Source of the DNA: Ailanthus altissimus
Taxonomy: Eukaryota; Streptophyta; Magnoliopsida; Sapindales; Simaroubaceae
Length of the DNA stretch: 64,000 bases
Direction: 5' to 3'
NCBI GenBank assembly: GCA_946807835.1
Contig: OX327697.1
Coordinates: forward strand, 1,937,001 to 2,001,000
In this document: one piece after another, positions 33,504-46,540 of the stretch
Position numbering within the stretch: the stretch's first letter is position 1
Layout of the letters: every line of letters starts with the position of its first letter
Made by a program: the position numbers and the translations under genes
The notes under the pieces: model-generated
What the model was told of the DNA's origin: nothing
Databases searched by the model: none
The model's input: only the letters and a program-made list of their open reading frames with translations

Positions 33504-36500
33504 TCAATCCAACCTTCTAAGTAAATACGCGACTTGGACTTCCTTTGTCAATGGCATGATCCAGTCCCCGTAAAGACCTGCAACCAAACTTGGGTTTATT
33601 TTGTATACCTGGTCAGCTCCACCTTTGTCATCCACCATAACTTCTTGACCATAAGCTCTGGCTTTCATTTCTACTCTTTGTTTGATTGCCTCTTCTACTG
33701 TTGGGTATGTCAGCATCTCCATCAGCTTTTTGCTGTCCTGAAAATTCACCGAAAAAATGATATTAGAGCATGAAAAACCAAGGTCCTGGACTATTACTAA
33801 AGGGTTGTGTAGGTAAGTGCAGTCAGAAAAGATCAAAGAAAGGATTATTATACCTGTGCCTTGATGGTGGCTTCATAGGCCTCTGGATCTGCTTGAAATT
33901 TTGCTTCTGCAACAAATTTACCATAATGTATTCTCTTTGACAAAGTCTGTAATCACAAGAACAGATAAATTCCAGCATTCATTAGAAGTGAAGTTGCCAA
34001 AATGCAATCAATCTTAGAAAATAAAACTGATCCCAAAGTGCATGATGTAGTGATAGGAATGATGCGTGATTACGAGTTATTTACTCCCACACCATATGTT
34101 ATCACCGTACAGTATTCAATGTGGACAGACACAAGTCAAAATTGCAGATGGAATTATGGTTTAACTAAAGTGGTCGCAGATGGTATGGACACAGCAGGAG
34201 GTCACTGATCCCTGACATCAGTTAGATTTCTGCACTAAAGCTGATGGAAGGCAGAAAGCCATGTGATAAAGTAGAAGAAAAGACAGTACTACAAGTACTT
34301 AACGAAACACAGCATTTGATGTTCAACGTGAACATGGGATACAGACACATGGATACACAGGTACAGTTTAATGAGATGAACACTTAGTTCCAGAAATTCA
34401 ATTTTGATGAAAAAATGTTGGTTTCTTTTCCGTGCCATCCAAATATCTCCATTTGCGAACTCTCATTTTCAAACTGCACTTTGAACCACGCAAAGGAAAC
34501 CCTAGAAGAGTCTCCTAACGAGGTAAGGGAACTATGAAAAGTCTACAAGACTGCTAACACAATCCAGAAAAGCCAAAGTTAGTTCACTCAATCCCGACTC
34601 GGACCTAGTACATAAATATCTCAACTAAACTTGTTTCTAGTCGAGCCACTCAAATGAGTATGAAATATGTAAATACCTTACTTCAGAAACATACCTGCAA
34701 GCACATAGTATCACAAACAGCAGTTGATCCACAGTTGCCATCATTTCCTTCCTCCACCAATCTTGGGATAAGATCTCTGAAGTACATGTCCCAAACTTTT
34801 TCATTTATATTGATAGATTCAGCAATGGGATGCAGTACCTGTTGATTTTTGAAATAATTGTTTAAATCGAAATTAGAACTGAGCTAAAAATTATGACATG
34901 AATCAGAAAATGCAGAGACAGAAGGGTGAAAGAAAACTCATTGTGGCAGGTTTTGATCCTTAAAGTGGATTACAACCAATCTTAGATTAGGATGAGGATA
35001 AAATATTCTTAATTCAAATTCACCTTGAGACCAAGCTTGCATGCCACATTTAGATAAGGACAAAATAGTATGAAATCAAATTGAACATGTTGAGTCTGCA
35101 AACAGCAAGCAGATACCCATAATATTCTCACTAGTTCATATTGGTCTAAAGAATGTTATGGACAAAACTCAACACATTTTTAAGCAAAACCTTTTCATAT
35201 GAATAGCCCAGGATAGGGCTAAATTATCTGACCTTAAAACTAGGTGTGCTACAAATGTTAAAATTTCCCATAAATCAAAAAAGCTAACTGTAATTTCAGA
35301 ATCATCACAAATAAATCAGACAACTGATCTCTGGAGGTGGTTTCCAAACAAGGATCTAAAAGCACTAAACTTTCAGCGGCAAAACAGTAAAACAATATTG
35401 GAATGCATTCTACAGTTCACCTTTGGGTATTGCAGAGGTGGCAACAATGGGTCAGGCAGTTCATCTGGATAGAACGGATGCTCATCTGGGCTTTTGTATC
35501 TGCCCACCTAATAGGAAAATAAATTTGGTCAGAAATACAATGACATAAATCTATTCTCCTTTCACTTAACCTACACTTATATCATTGTTTTCCCAAGAGG
35601 TCAACAAGAGAAGACAAGAAGGAAAAAACAGAAAACTGTTAAACACCTGGGCGTGAAGCTTTTCAGTTTCTTTGAGCATGTACACCACCAACGAGCAATG
35701 GTGCCCATCCATGGTGAAAGCATCAGGGTCATATGTTTCTGCATTATAACAGTATTTAGCTCTCTCTAAAAGGCTAAATATTATGCTATCCTCTTGTCGA
35801 ATTAAAGATTTTCTTATGCCCTCCAGTGTCAAGTTCTTGCTCTCATCAACCCTTCTCCTTCTCACAGAGGATCTATACAGACAGAAAACCTCATTATATG
35901 CCATGCTTATTGTGACACAGAAGCTAAAATGCTCAAAGCCTTCCAATGGAAAGTCAAAATGTTATAATGTTATATTGATGATAGATTTGAGCACCTATGA
36001 CATGTTCACATGTGCATGTTGAAGAGCAAAAGCAGTCACCTAGAGGTGGAATTAAACTTTAAGTTAAAGCGAGTAAATTTTTTTGAAAACCTTAGGGATT
36101 ATTGAAGGGTGCAAAAGATATCGAATTAAAGAGCCAGAAATTGAATTGCAAGAATTTCATAAAGTATTCTGAGCATACTGTTTGGATTTCAGTCAGGAGT
36201 TTACATTGTATGGTAACCCTGAACTAAAATTGTCTAGATGACTAGGTCATTACTAAATTTCAATTCAGTGAATCAGATCATGCATGCTGAATGGCACTAT
36301 TTCAAACATCAAATTTTATTTTAGAGTGCGCAGTCCATTCAGTGCCATAAAGTATGCAGCCAGATGTTGGAATGCTTATGTGATAAACATGCATGCTTGT
36401 ACAAAGCCAGCAATAGATGGATTATAACTGATGTGTTATATCTGATTTGCAATTACCTGTTGGCCAATGGAACAAATATGCATAAGTTTGTGACAAGAGC

Positions 36501-37306
36501 ATAATTGTTTGAGCAAGGAAGACATAAAGAACTTACTGAAATGGACCAACTTTCTACACCCAACGCCAACTAAAGATTTTTGGATTTCCCAGACAGTGGG
36601 AAGAGCCCAATGCACTATTATGTGCATTCTTCTGTATCCATCCATTGTTCAAATTTTCATGGGGTGATTGATGTCATGCAGATTTGGGAAAATCAAAACC
36701 AGATATATTTCAGGTTGTCTCTAGAAATAAGGGATGAATTTTTTTGCATTGCATTAGAGACAAAATCCACCTCTACATCCAATAAACAAAACAAAGGATC
36801 ACCTAATTATAGTCATCTATCCGATGTCAGCCACTGAATTATCACAACTAAACACCAAAAAATCTCCTCCATGACATGTAAAGGTCATGAGTTTACCAGC
36901 GATGACAACATATAACAAAGTTGCAAGAATTATATAACAACAAACATTCCCAAAACTTCAAAAATATCAGCAAAAATAACGAAATAATTCCTACCCACTT
37001 CGCAGAATCAACTAACAACAGAGAATCGGCACACGAAAATCAAAGACCCAGCAAGAAATTCAAGTCAAAGAAAATAAGAACAAACAAATTAAGACAAAAG
37101 GGTATCTTTTTCCCATACCCAATTAAAGTGGAGGAAGCCTTAACAGTTTGAAGACGTTGCTCCGGCAAACTCGAACAAAAAACTCTCGAGGTGGAACCTA
37201 GTCTGGCATTGAGACCCAAAAGGCAACTGGGTCTAGTAAATGTTGAGCCACCAAGAGCTGGAATTGCAGGAGAATAGGTGGAGGAGCTCAACAGCTTGGC
37301 CTCCAT
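33504..37306 (-). CDS. CM1: chorismate mutase, plastid isoform, complete, 6 exons
   Basis: Exons on the minus strand are 37306-37119, 35872-35647, 35507-35421, 34838-34695, 33946-33854 and 33737-33504. All junctions are GT-AG and in frame, giving 323 residues. The first ~60 residues (MEAKLLSSSTYSPAIPALGG onward, Ser/Arg-rich, few acidic) look like a chloroplast transit peptide. The mature AroQ-type domain starts at VDESKNLTLEGIRKSLIRQE. Other blocks are DAFTMDGHHCSLVVYMLKET, GRYKSPDEHPFYPDELPDPL, EEGNDGNCGSTAVCD (about 196-210), TLSKRIHYGKFVAEAKF and the C-terminus DWIMPLTKEVQVAYLLRRLD. Reaction: chorismate to prephenate, the committed step to Phe and Tyr. Family knowledge: plastid CM1 is activated by Trp and inhibited by Phe and Tyr, whereas the cytosolic isoform lacks both the transit peptide and this control. 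Nothing appears broken. Confidence 0.97.
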
Positions 37307-40300
37307 TGCTGATCAAACGAGAGAGAGATGGAGATAGCTTGGAGAACAAGAGGAAAAAAAGAGAAAATTCAAAATGCTTTTGCTTTTGGTCTTCTGCTTT
37401 GGAGGGGTTTTGGTGGTTCAAAGGCCGATGGTTAGATGTCTTGGTATGGTAGGTGAAGACAAGACTCTTCAAACACTAATGGAGATTCAATAGACTCAGA
37501 GTGGTGGTAGGTGCAATACAATACAAAGTGGAATCTGCTCATGAAATGACGTTACAAGGAATCTGCATTTAAACAAGACTCCCACTTCTTGTTTTCTCCC
37601 TTTTTGTTTTATTTATTTATTTATTTTTAATGATTTTTTTTCACTTCCATTTTTACAACAAGACGTATGCTTCTCTTTTTTATTTTAAGTTTTTATTTCG
37701 TATTTTCCATCAGTTTGTAGTAATATATGTTAATTTTATAGAAAGAAAAATCAATGTCAATGAAAAATTTAACGACAAAAAGTTATGTTTTTATTTTATT
37801 TAAACTTTGATTGTTAAAAATAGAAGAAAGTTTAATTTTAATAGAAACTTTGATGGTTAAAGTTAAATTAATCATTTGTAAATTATATAAGTTTTGAGAA
37901 GTTAAGATATCTTATAGTAATAAATTTATAGAGTAATATTGTAATGAAAATTTAGGTAGGTTTATAGAATAAAATTTATTAATAAGTTTTTAGAGTATGG
38001 TTGATTCAAATAATTCCACCTTTTATTAATTAAGAATATAATTTATCAGATTTTACTATTAAATACCCTTAATTACAACAAAGTGTTTAGATTAGAAATT
38101 CACACTTAGAAATAAATTTAAAAAAAATTACTATGCCTTCAAAAATTAAAGTGAGAATTTAATGATAGAGATCTACTTAATAAAAAAAAAATAGTAAATT
38201 AAATTTTCTTTTGGGGGGCATAAAGTATGAAAAATAAAGACTTAGATGGTAAAGTGTGAAAAATAAATATAGCTTCTCTCTTATGCTCCATGGCCCATAA
38301 AATATGGGTTATTTTTCTCTCTTAATTACAAAGCAATATTAGGGTTCTTTTTTTTTATATCAAAATTCATGTCTTTTGTGGTTCATAACTTTTGAGTCAA
38401 AATTACTAAAATTTTATTTCAAATTGATTTCAATAAAATTTTATCAAGGAGGGTGGTTGGGGATTTTTCTACATTGTTCATAATATTAATTATAACAAGT
38501 AGGAGGGGTTGATGTAATGACTTTTGTTATATATATATATATATTAATATAATGTGTTCCAAAGTTGAAGGATGTTTGAAAAATTTGCCTATAAAATAAC
38601 AAGAAGTCAATAACTGCTTTTGACATCTTTGTCAATACAAACACTTGAATTTAAACATACAAAATTGAAAGTTCAATTGACATTTAGTTAATATTGGATA
38701 TTTTCAAAAGTGTAGAAATTGTGAGAGTTTAAGTGGGTTGTAATGTGTTGACACATCCTATGAAATTCTGGTTTAATTGGGTTGTTGTGTTTGGGTTGAT
38801 ACGATACGAAAAAAAAAAAAAGTTCATGTTATATAGGTCCAAAACGGCACAATAATTTAAGACTCGGTCCAAAACGGCTCATGGGCACGGTCCGTCACCA
38901 TACCATGCATGCACATAAGCCCAATAAGCCGGGCACAAAAAATATTTTTTTTAAATTTGTTTAAGAAAATATTAAAAGTTAATAATTAAAAAATAATTAA
39001 TTATAAATTTGAATTGCATGCTAATTAATATCCAAACAACAACAACAATTATAATAATCTAAATCAAGGAAATTAAAAAAAAAAATCAAGTTATTAGTAC
39101 TATGTATACTAAAGCAATTGTCATAGTAGTTTGCATGGATTAATTTCTTTTTTGAATATTAAATTTTAAAATTAATTTTAAATTATAAAATATCCAATAA
39201 TCAGAATTAAAAAACTTTCTAAAAGTTAAATGTCAAGTTTGGAGAATAAAAAATAATTAAGCTCAATGATTAGGACAAAATAGATTAAGAAACCCAAATT
39301 TTAGAATGATTCGAGAATATTTTAATGTGAAGGAAATAATCTACTCGATCCTATTTATTGAAATTTTACATATGCCTTCATTGGATTGAACTTAGTGGAT
39401 TGTTTATGGAAACAACTTTGCATGTTGATTAATTAAAAATATATTATTATATTTTTTTACTAAAAAAAATAAAAAATATCTATAAGTGCAATTATTTTGT
39501 AATCTGCAACAAAATACTTATAATTATTTTAATTAATATTAGACTTGTGATATTTTAGATTATAATTTACTTTGTAAGTTACAAAATTTCAATTTTTATC
39601 CTATAAAAGTTATGAACTTATAATTTATAGTAATTTATGCTATCGCGTTCTATTATGAGATTTGACCGTGATAGTTAAGATAATTTTTTTTATGAGAAGA
39701 AATCAATGGTCGATTCAAAATAAAAAAATATGAATCTCATGTGCATTATAAGAGAATTTGTATCTAATTTTTATATTTAAAATAATATAAATAAATACAA
39801 TGGCATTGACTCATTTGCTAAATTTTTAGTTCAACTGAGCATGATTTCAATTACCTAATTAATTTAGTGAAATAATTTTTATTTCAATTTTATTTTTTTC
39901 TCATAATAAAATTATATTTCTATATATATTATCAAATTGTTTAAAATTATTAATTTTAATTTTAATTACATTAACAATAATTCTAATTATAATCATAATT
40001 ATGGTGAATTTTCAATTATAATAAAACAAAATTTTAATATCATTACAGTTAATAATTTTAATTATTAAAATATTTATAAAAAATAGTTATTGATTTGATC
40101 ATATATTCTAACACAAATACTAATCTAGTGATTGGTGGCATTTACTTAGTTAAAATTTAGTCATAAGATATTGAGTTCAAGATCTCATAGTCATAAAATC
40201 AAATATTTTTGTGTAATGAAACCTTTGATGGGCCATGCTAAGCACAGGCTTGTGACCCGAATTCGTGATGAGTTGAAAATACGAACAGCATTGCATGGCG

Positions 40301-41272
40301 TGCTAGGTTGTGTCATGTTTGGTGGCTCGACTCATTTACTATTTTTAAATATGTAATATGTCATGAGCATGACACTTATTAGATGATTTAAAAAAAAAAA
40401 ACTTAACTCGAAATTGTTATTATATTTAGCCCAAATTATAGCGGCTGTAATTTTTTTTTAAAATTTTATAATTTAACTTTTTATATAAATAATTAATTTT
40501 AATGATGTTTCATAAAAATAAATTTTGATTAAATTTATCTATTAAATTAATTATAATAAATTTAAAATATATATTTGTAAATTATACAAATAAGGGTTAA
40601 ATGGATAAAGTATTATATTTTTTGTTACTAAAATTTAAAATTTTTGACTTTAGTATACAAAAATTATCTCAAAAAGAAGTTAAATAGGAGAATTTTCCTA
40701 AATGTTTTGACTATTTATTATTTTAAAAGAATTTAAGATTGCTCTTTCAATTTTCAAAAGGATATGTAAAACGATCAAATACTCATTGTTCTTAAAATTT
40801 AATTAATAGTGGTGATTAATGATAAAGAATATTTTAAAATGAGATTTCAACATTTGGGTTATTAATTTATTATGTTTTATTAAATAAGTTTTAATTTATC
40901 ACATTTTATTTGAAAAAAATTACTCCTTTAGTTATGATTTAAAAAAAAAATACAATAAAGATTTATCTTATGGATAATGTTAGTTAAGAGATTCGATTTG
41001 TATAAAATAGTGTAATTATTCTATGTAATGATTTAAGTGTTTTTATTATAAACTTTAAAATTAAAATAAAATAATAACTCTTTGCCCGTGAAAATTAGAT
41101 GGGAAAATTAACAGTACTACGTGGGCGCTTGCCATCGAACTCGATGTAGACGTGATATTTAATAGGATCTACTTAACAAAAAGTAGCAAATTGTGATATC
41201 ATTCAATAGACTAAAACTTTAAGGATTTAGATGATAAAATCCAACATCATACAATTTGAGTGATAAAAATAC
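37307..41272. other. intergenic region (promoter side of chorismate mutase) with unassigned repeat traces
   Basis: The first ~250 bp is the presumed CM1 promoter and leader, with a GA-rich run near 37319. The rest is very AT-rich. Two small GC-richer islands, 38755-38940 (GGTCCAAAACGGC repeated, AAGCCGGGC) and 40225-40340 (GGGCCATGCTAAGCAC, GGCGTGCTAGG), resemble decayed non-autonomous DNA transposons but could not be bounded. Confidence 0.45.
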
Positions 41273-41890
41273 CTTATAATTTTACGAATACTCTTTATTA
41301 ACTACTTTTTAATTGTATATTTTTTTATTAGCCTAACAAATTATAAATTGATATACTTGTTATTGTATGTATAATATAGTGTTAAATGAAACATATAAAC
41401 GTTAAATCTAACAAATTTAAATTTATTTTTAACTAATCCATCTCCAAAAATATAATTTAATATTCAAAAATTAAATAATGATAAAATTTAAAATACAAAA
41501 GATTTTGAATGAAAAAGAAATAGGAGGAAAATTAGAACGAGTTGCGTTGCAGGCAATTATCGTAAGTCTGCAATTGTTAGTCGATATGGTCAACAATCGT
41601 GGACTTGAAATAATTATTTCGCTATAATTGGTTCTAATTTTTTTTCCTGTCACTTCATTTCTCTCTCTATTTTAATTTCATTTCTCTTTCAAATTTTGAA
41701 TATTAAACTGTATTCTTAAAAATAGATTAGCTCAAATCAAATTTAAATTTGTTAGATTTAATGTTTATATATTTTATTTAATATTATATTATGTATACAA
41801 TAATAAGTATATCAATTTTTAATTTATTTAGTTAATAAAAAATATGTAATTAAAATGTAACTAATAAATAATATTTGTAAAATTATAAAA
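41273..41890. mobile_element. long-TIR foldback element, ~618 bp
   Basis: The left arm (about 41273-41480) matches the reverse complement of the right arm (about 41690-41890) over roughly 200 bp. Strong blocks include TTAAATCTAACAAATTTAAATTT, TATTGTAT-TATAATAT, AAATTGATATACTT-TTATTG and TTTAATATTCAAAA. The ~200 bp centre is less AT-rich. There is no coding capacity. Such long TIRs fit a non-autonomous MULE. A related single arm lies at 52.86-53.07 kb. Confidence 0.72.
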
Positions 41891-42154
41891 TTAATTTTTT
41901 AAAAAATTTAATAATAAATAAACTTGTGAATCTCCACAATACTTGATAGAATCAGGAAACATAATTAAGTTTTTTTAAAAAAGGGAACTAGTTGAAAATA
42001 GCCCCGCTATAAACTGAAAAATAAGAGGCCGTGTAGCCAAGCGGACACCTTATCTCATCTGCTTGGTTTAAACGGTCACCAACTGTTTTTTTTTTTTAAG
42101 ACACAAGTTCTAGCCACAGTTTGCTTTTCGCTATGCACGATCGTTTCTTCGTCA

Positions 42155-43972
42155 ATGCCAGTCCTCAACACTAAGCCAAAAATGTCAGCTCCAATTCGAG
42201 CCCCAACTTGGGTCTCGAGGCGAAGGCTCTTGGAGGAAAAGCTACAAGACCTTCACAAATGCTCAAATTTGAACCACACAAAGCAAATTCTTGCACAGGT
42301 AATCAAACTGGACCTTCAACAAGACGTGCACATTGCCCCAAAGCTCGTGTCATCATTCGCGCTTTGTCGCCAAATGGGGTTGGCCATCAGGGTTTTTAAT
42401 GACATTCAACACCCTAGTGTTCAATTGTACAATACTTTGATTAGAGCTTGCGTGCAAAACAAGCTAAACACGCAGGCTTTTGGGGTTTTCTTTGAAATGC
42501 AGAGAAATGGTGTCTTTGCTGATAATTTTACGTACCCATTTCTCTTAAAGGCGTGTAATGGGAAGAATTGGTTAAAATTTGTGCAAATGATACATACCCA
42601 GATAGAAAAATGTGGTTTTTTGGCTGATATATTCGTGCCCAATTCGCTTATTGATAGTTACTCCAAGTGTGGTGTTGTTGGTGTTAATGCTGCAAAAAAT
42701 TTGTTTATGTTGATGGGTAAGAGAGATATTGTGACTTGGAATTCAATGATTGCTGGGTTAGTGAAAGGAGGAGAGTTGAGTGAAGCTAGGAGATTGTTTG
42801 ATGAAATGCCTGAGAGAGATATGGTCAGTTGGAATACGATATTAGATGGATATGCAAAGGCTGGGGAGATGAATTTGGCGTTTGATTTGTTCGAGAAAAT
42901 GCCTGAGAGGAATATTGTTTCATGGTCAACAATGATTTGGGGGTATAGTAAAGATGGAGATATGGAAATGGCTAAATTGTTGTTTGATAGGATGCCTGCT
43001 AAGGGTTTGGTTCCTTGGACTATAATAATATCTGGGTATGCTGAAAAGGGGGTGGCAAAGGAGGCCAAAAGATTGTATGATCAAATGGAGGAGGTCGGAT
43101 TGAAGCCGGATGAGGCGACTCTTATTAGTATATTGGCTGCTTGTGCTGAGTCTGGCTTGCTTGGATTGGGGAAGAAAGTTCACACCTCTATTAAGAGGAA
43201 TGGGTTTAAGTGTAGTACAAATGTGTCCAATGCATTGGTTGATATGTATGCAAAGTGTGGTAGTTTGGACGAGGCTACAAGTGTCTTTAATGGGACGGCA
43301 AATAAAGATGTGGTATCTTGGAATGCTATGATCCACGGGCTTGCCATGCACGGTCGTGGAGAGAAAGCGCTGGAGCTTTTCTCAAAGATGAGAGGAGAAG
43401 GGTTTGAGCCTGATAATTATACTTTCATTAGCATCTTATGTGCTTGTACGCATGCCGGTTTAATCGATGAGGGTATACAGTACTTCCACTCGATGGAGAG
43501 GGATTATGGGATTCTTCCCCAAGTTGAGCATTACGGTTGCATGATTGACCTTTTGGGTCGTCGTGGACGCCTTACGGAAGCTTTTAGGCTTGTGCAAAGC
43601 ATGCCTGTTGAACCAAATGCTATTATTTGGGGTACCCTATTGGGTGCTTGCCGAATGCATAATGCTGTGGAACTTGCTGAGAAGGTGCTTGATTGCCTTG
43701 TTCATTTGGAAGCATTAGGTCCTGGTAATTATACTATGTTGTCAAACATATTTGCTGCAGCAGGAGACTGGGACAATGTTGCTAATGTAAGGCTACAAAT
43801 GAAAGGAACTGGGACCCGAAAACCATCAGGGGCTAGTTCTGTTGAGGTGGATAACGAAGTCCATGAATTTACCGTGTATGATAGATTACATCCTAAATCA
43901 CAAAATATATTTAAGATGATTGATACATTTGGTGAAGATCTTAAGCTAGTTGGGTATGTCCCTAAGGTATAG
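42155..43972 (+). CDS. pentatricopeptide repeat protein, PLS class, E subgroup (At3g29230-like)
   Basis: Single exon, 605 residues, typical for PLS-class PPR genes. Repeats run from about residue 85 to 500: LYNTLIRACVQNKLNTQAFG, TWNSMIAGLVKGGELSEARR, SWNTILDGYAKAGEMNLAFD, SWSTMIWGYSKDGDMEMAKL, WTIIISGYAEKGVAKEAKRL, VSNALVDMYAKCGSLDEATS and SWNAMIHGLAMHGRGEKALE. The E region has EHYGCMIDLLGRRGRLTEAF and IIWGTLLGACRMH, and the E+ part ends ASSVEVDNEVHEF. No DYW deaminase domain is present. Family knowledge: sequence-specific organellar RNA-binding proteins, and E-type members serve C-to-U editing by recruiting a deaminase. By recall the closest Arabidopsis protein is At3g29230, which shares the opening RAPTWVS and LQDL-KC-NLN. 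That similarity suggests the second ATG (42182, MSAPIRAPTW) may be the true start. Confidence 0.96.
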   Translation: MPVLNTKPKMSAPIRAPTWVSRRRLLEEKLQDLHKCSNLNHTKQILAQVIKLDLQQDVHIAPKLVSSFALCRQMGLAIRVFNDIQHPSVQLYNTLIRACVQNKLNTQAFGVFFEMQRNGVFADNFTYPFLLKACNGKNWLKFVQMIHTQIEKCGFLADIFVPNSLIDSYSKCGVVGVNAAKNLFMLMGKRDIVTWNSMIAGLVKGGELSEARRLFDEMPERDMVSWNTILDGYAKAGEMNLAFDLFEKMPERNIVSWSTMIWGYSKDGDMEMAKLLFDRMPAKGLVPWTIIISGYAEKGVAKEAKRLYDQMEEVGLKPDEATLISILAACAESGLLGLGKKVHTSIKRNGFKCSTNVSNALVDMYAKCGSLDEATSVFNGTANKDVVSWNAMIHGLAMHGRGEKALELFSKMRGEGFEPDNYTFISILCACTHAGLIDEGIQYFHSMERDYGILPQVEHYGCMIDLLGRRGRLTEAFRLVQSMPVEPNAIIWGTLLGACRMHNAVELAEKVLDCLVHLEALGPGNYTMLSNIFAAAGDWDNVANVRLQMKGTGTRKPSGASSVEVDNEVHEFTVYDRLHPKSQNIFKMIDTFGEDLKLVGYVPKV

Positions 43973-46540
43973 CTAACGTTGGTAAGGGAGTGATTTAGGT
44001 GGGTGTGCCGCTGAATGGGTTCTTTTTTAGCTTGTATCTTTACTCAAACTGGCAGGATCTGCAGGGAACAATTATATAAAAGCATGTATCTGTGAATGTT
44101 ACGGAGAATAACTGCCCCAGAACTCCTTTTTGCTGGCTCTATGTGCATAGTTGTGAACTTACTACAATACTGAAGGGAGGAAGGAAATTTGAAGCTTCTT
44201 TTTTTTGTTTTTTTTTTAGTGTACTTTCAGCATCTGGCAATTGTCAATGCCTGCCATATTTGCCAACCAGCATGGAACGTATAATCGTAATGCAAGATCT
44301 TCTTTTCCTGCAACCCATATTCTCCTGTGCTGTTGAAGGAATTTATTTTCCTATACCAACAATTCATAGCAGTTTGTAAAATGTAGAAGGTAATGCAACG
44401 GACCTGATTGACATATTTCCAAGTGTGGGTCTCAGGGTAGCGTCCAGATTTGGGAAGAAAAAGTAGGAGTGTTTACTGGAATTCACCAGCTAACAGAACC
44501 AAAAGCCAAGAGGTGGGAAGAAAGGTATTGAACTTAAGCATCGATGGATTATCACTGACGCGACTCTAGTGTCCTTAAATATAGCTGGAACAAAAGGACA
44601 GGATTACAGCAGCAAAGATTTGAAGTGGGAAGAGGTGATGATGCTCATCATCATTGTTCATTGCGCGCGGACATACAATTCAGCTAAATTCTTAAACCCA
44701 TTGCAAATGATGACCAAGAAGCTGCTGCTGCTAGTATATATACGTTCGAATGCATTGTGTGTGTATATTTTTCTTTGTTCGACAAGCGGCACATTGTGAT
44801 AATAGCCTCGTTTTTGTTTCTAAGCTTAGTGTAATTATATTTAATGCCAAGTCTTGGATATGAGTATCTGATACTTGCCTGAATTTAAGTAGTTCATTAC
44901 CTCTAAGATTTGTTCTTGAGCGAGTTCTTATACTCAATAAAGGATGCCCGAAATTTTGAAGCTCAATAAGGGGTAAAGTCTTTATTTAAATATGAAAGAA
45001 AATCTACTATATTTTACAAAAAAAAATCCTTGAATCGCTTCTCAGCTTTTTAAATATAATCTATATTTGTGTTAAAATTTAGTTATTTAAAATCATGTTT
45101 GAGTATGATTTTGAGCCAAAAACTAATGAATGATCAATATAAAATTGATAATGTAATAGATGGACAAACGGAGAAATGCATTGTGGCGCCAATAAATAAT
45201 GAAAACACGCAAAGGATGCATTTCTAAGCCTTTGGGCTGTGGCCCCAAGAAAGCTAGGCCGCTGTGTCAAGCCTGATAGTAGTTAGGCGTGGTAGCCCAA
45301 CCTTGGTAGCATTGTGGCGCCAATCAAATGCCATAGCTGTCCTGCGGTGCCGGTCCATGGTATTATGACACTAAGTTTTGGTGTTTTTCCATTTTAAAAA
45401 TAGTTCAACTTGTTTGAATTAATTTTAAATTTTCTTACACGTGAACTCTTTTTTTAATAAAAATAAAGTTTTTAGGATTTTTTTAGAGTTTATATAAACA
45501 TTTATTAGCCATTTTGGTTACATACATTAAAAAGTATCTAAGATGCATCAATAAAAGAGATAATAAAGAGTTCAAGAAGCGTTGAGTGTGTGAGAAAATG
45601 CTATATAAGGAACAATTGAATACTAAGTGTGCAAGAGAATGTTGTGTAAATCCATAAAAAGCTCGTTCTATTAAGTATTTGTTGTAATCTTTTGAGTTAT
45701 CTTTATGATCATTAAGTGATTCATTAATAATAAATGATTAATAAAAAAAGATAGAATCTCATAATTCATTATGGTCATAAATAATTTGACAAGTCACGTA
45801 TATTTTTGTATTTTACGTGTTTAATTATTATATTTATTTTATTTATAAAAAATCATAAAAAAATTTTTACATAAAAATTTCAACAATTTGAATAAAACAA
45901 AAAATTTATATTATGTATATTTATTTAGTATTTGGATTACCAAACATATTTGAAAGTTGCATTTGGAATGAATTGCACAAGGTTTGCTTCTTCTTTTTTC
46001 ATTTTCTTATTGGGAAGATTAAATTTACATGTGTAATAGATTTCATTTAATAAAAATATGTCAAAAGAAATCAAATTATCTCCAACATTAGCTCATATAT
46101 CTTATCAGATAAAGCTGGCACTTTTTGTGCCTGAGTGCTCTATGTGGAACTTCCAATTTCACTCACAAAGTTATTGGCTCAGTCTCAAGTGCCCAAAAGC
46201 AACACAGCACAGAAATAGCTGGCCAGTATTATGCCATCTCACCCAAAAAGAGCTCAAAAAGTTCATTGTATCCAATGCCCACAAAGAGTCAAGTTCATGT
46301 ACACATAGATCTCCTATTATTGTGCTCAAGTGTAAATCATATCCATTGGCCCATACTTGGAAAAGCCAAAGAAACATCCAACTTGGATGTTGGGATGGGG
46401 CTGAATTGAGCTTGTGGTGCTCATTCATCCACACTTTGTATGTTCCTTTGTATTAATACTCAAAACCATCAACATTTCTACTAGTTTTAGACTGGAGAAA
46501 AATAAATAAGTAAATAAAGTGAGAAGAGAAAAGAAGCAGC
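43973..46540. other. intergenic region with a GC-rich island bearing a 16 bp direct repeat
   Basis: 43973 to about 44940 is compositionally gene-like and may hold the PPR 3' UTR. 45178-45324 contains GCATTGTGGCGCCAAT twice (45178-45193, 45309-45324) in an otherwise AT-rich setting. The last few hundred bases form the upstream region of the next gene. No coding frame was supported. Confidence 0.5.

Noticed and set aside
38755..40340. Two GC-richer islands (38755-38940, 40225-40340) considered as ends of one hAT-like element.
   Set aside because: The islands share a general style but no alignable inverted ends or target duplications. They are left as unassigned repeat traces.
42027..42060. GGCCGTGTAGCCAAGCGGACACC just upstream of the PPR gene, resembling the 5' half of a tRNA.
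   Set aside because: No matching T-arm (GGTTCRA) or acceptor complement is found within 90 bp. A tRNA fold cannot be made.
46058..46456. 132-codon open frame upstream of the AlgH-like gene, with overlapping frames on both strands.
   Set aside because: Several competing frames are open in the same non-AT-rich DNA, there is no homology, and its position fits a promoter or 5' flank.
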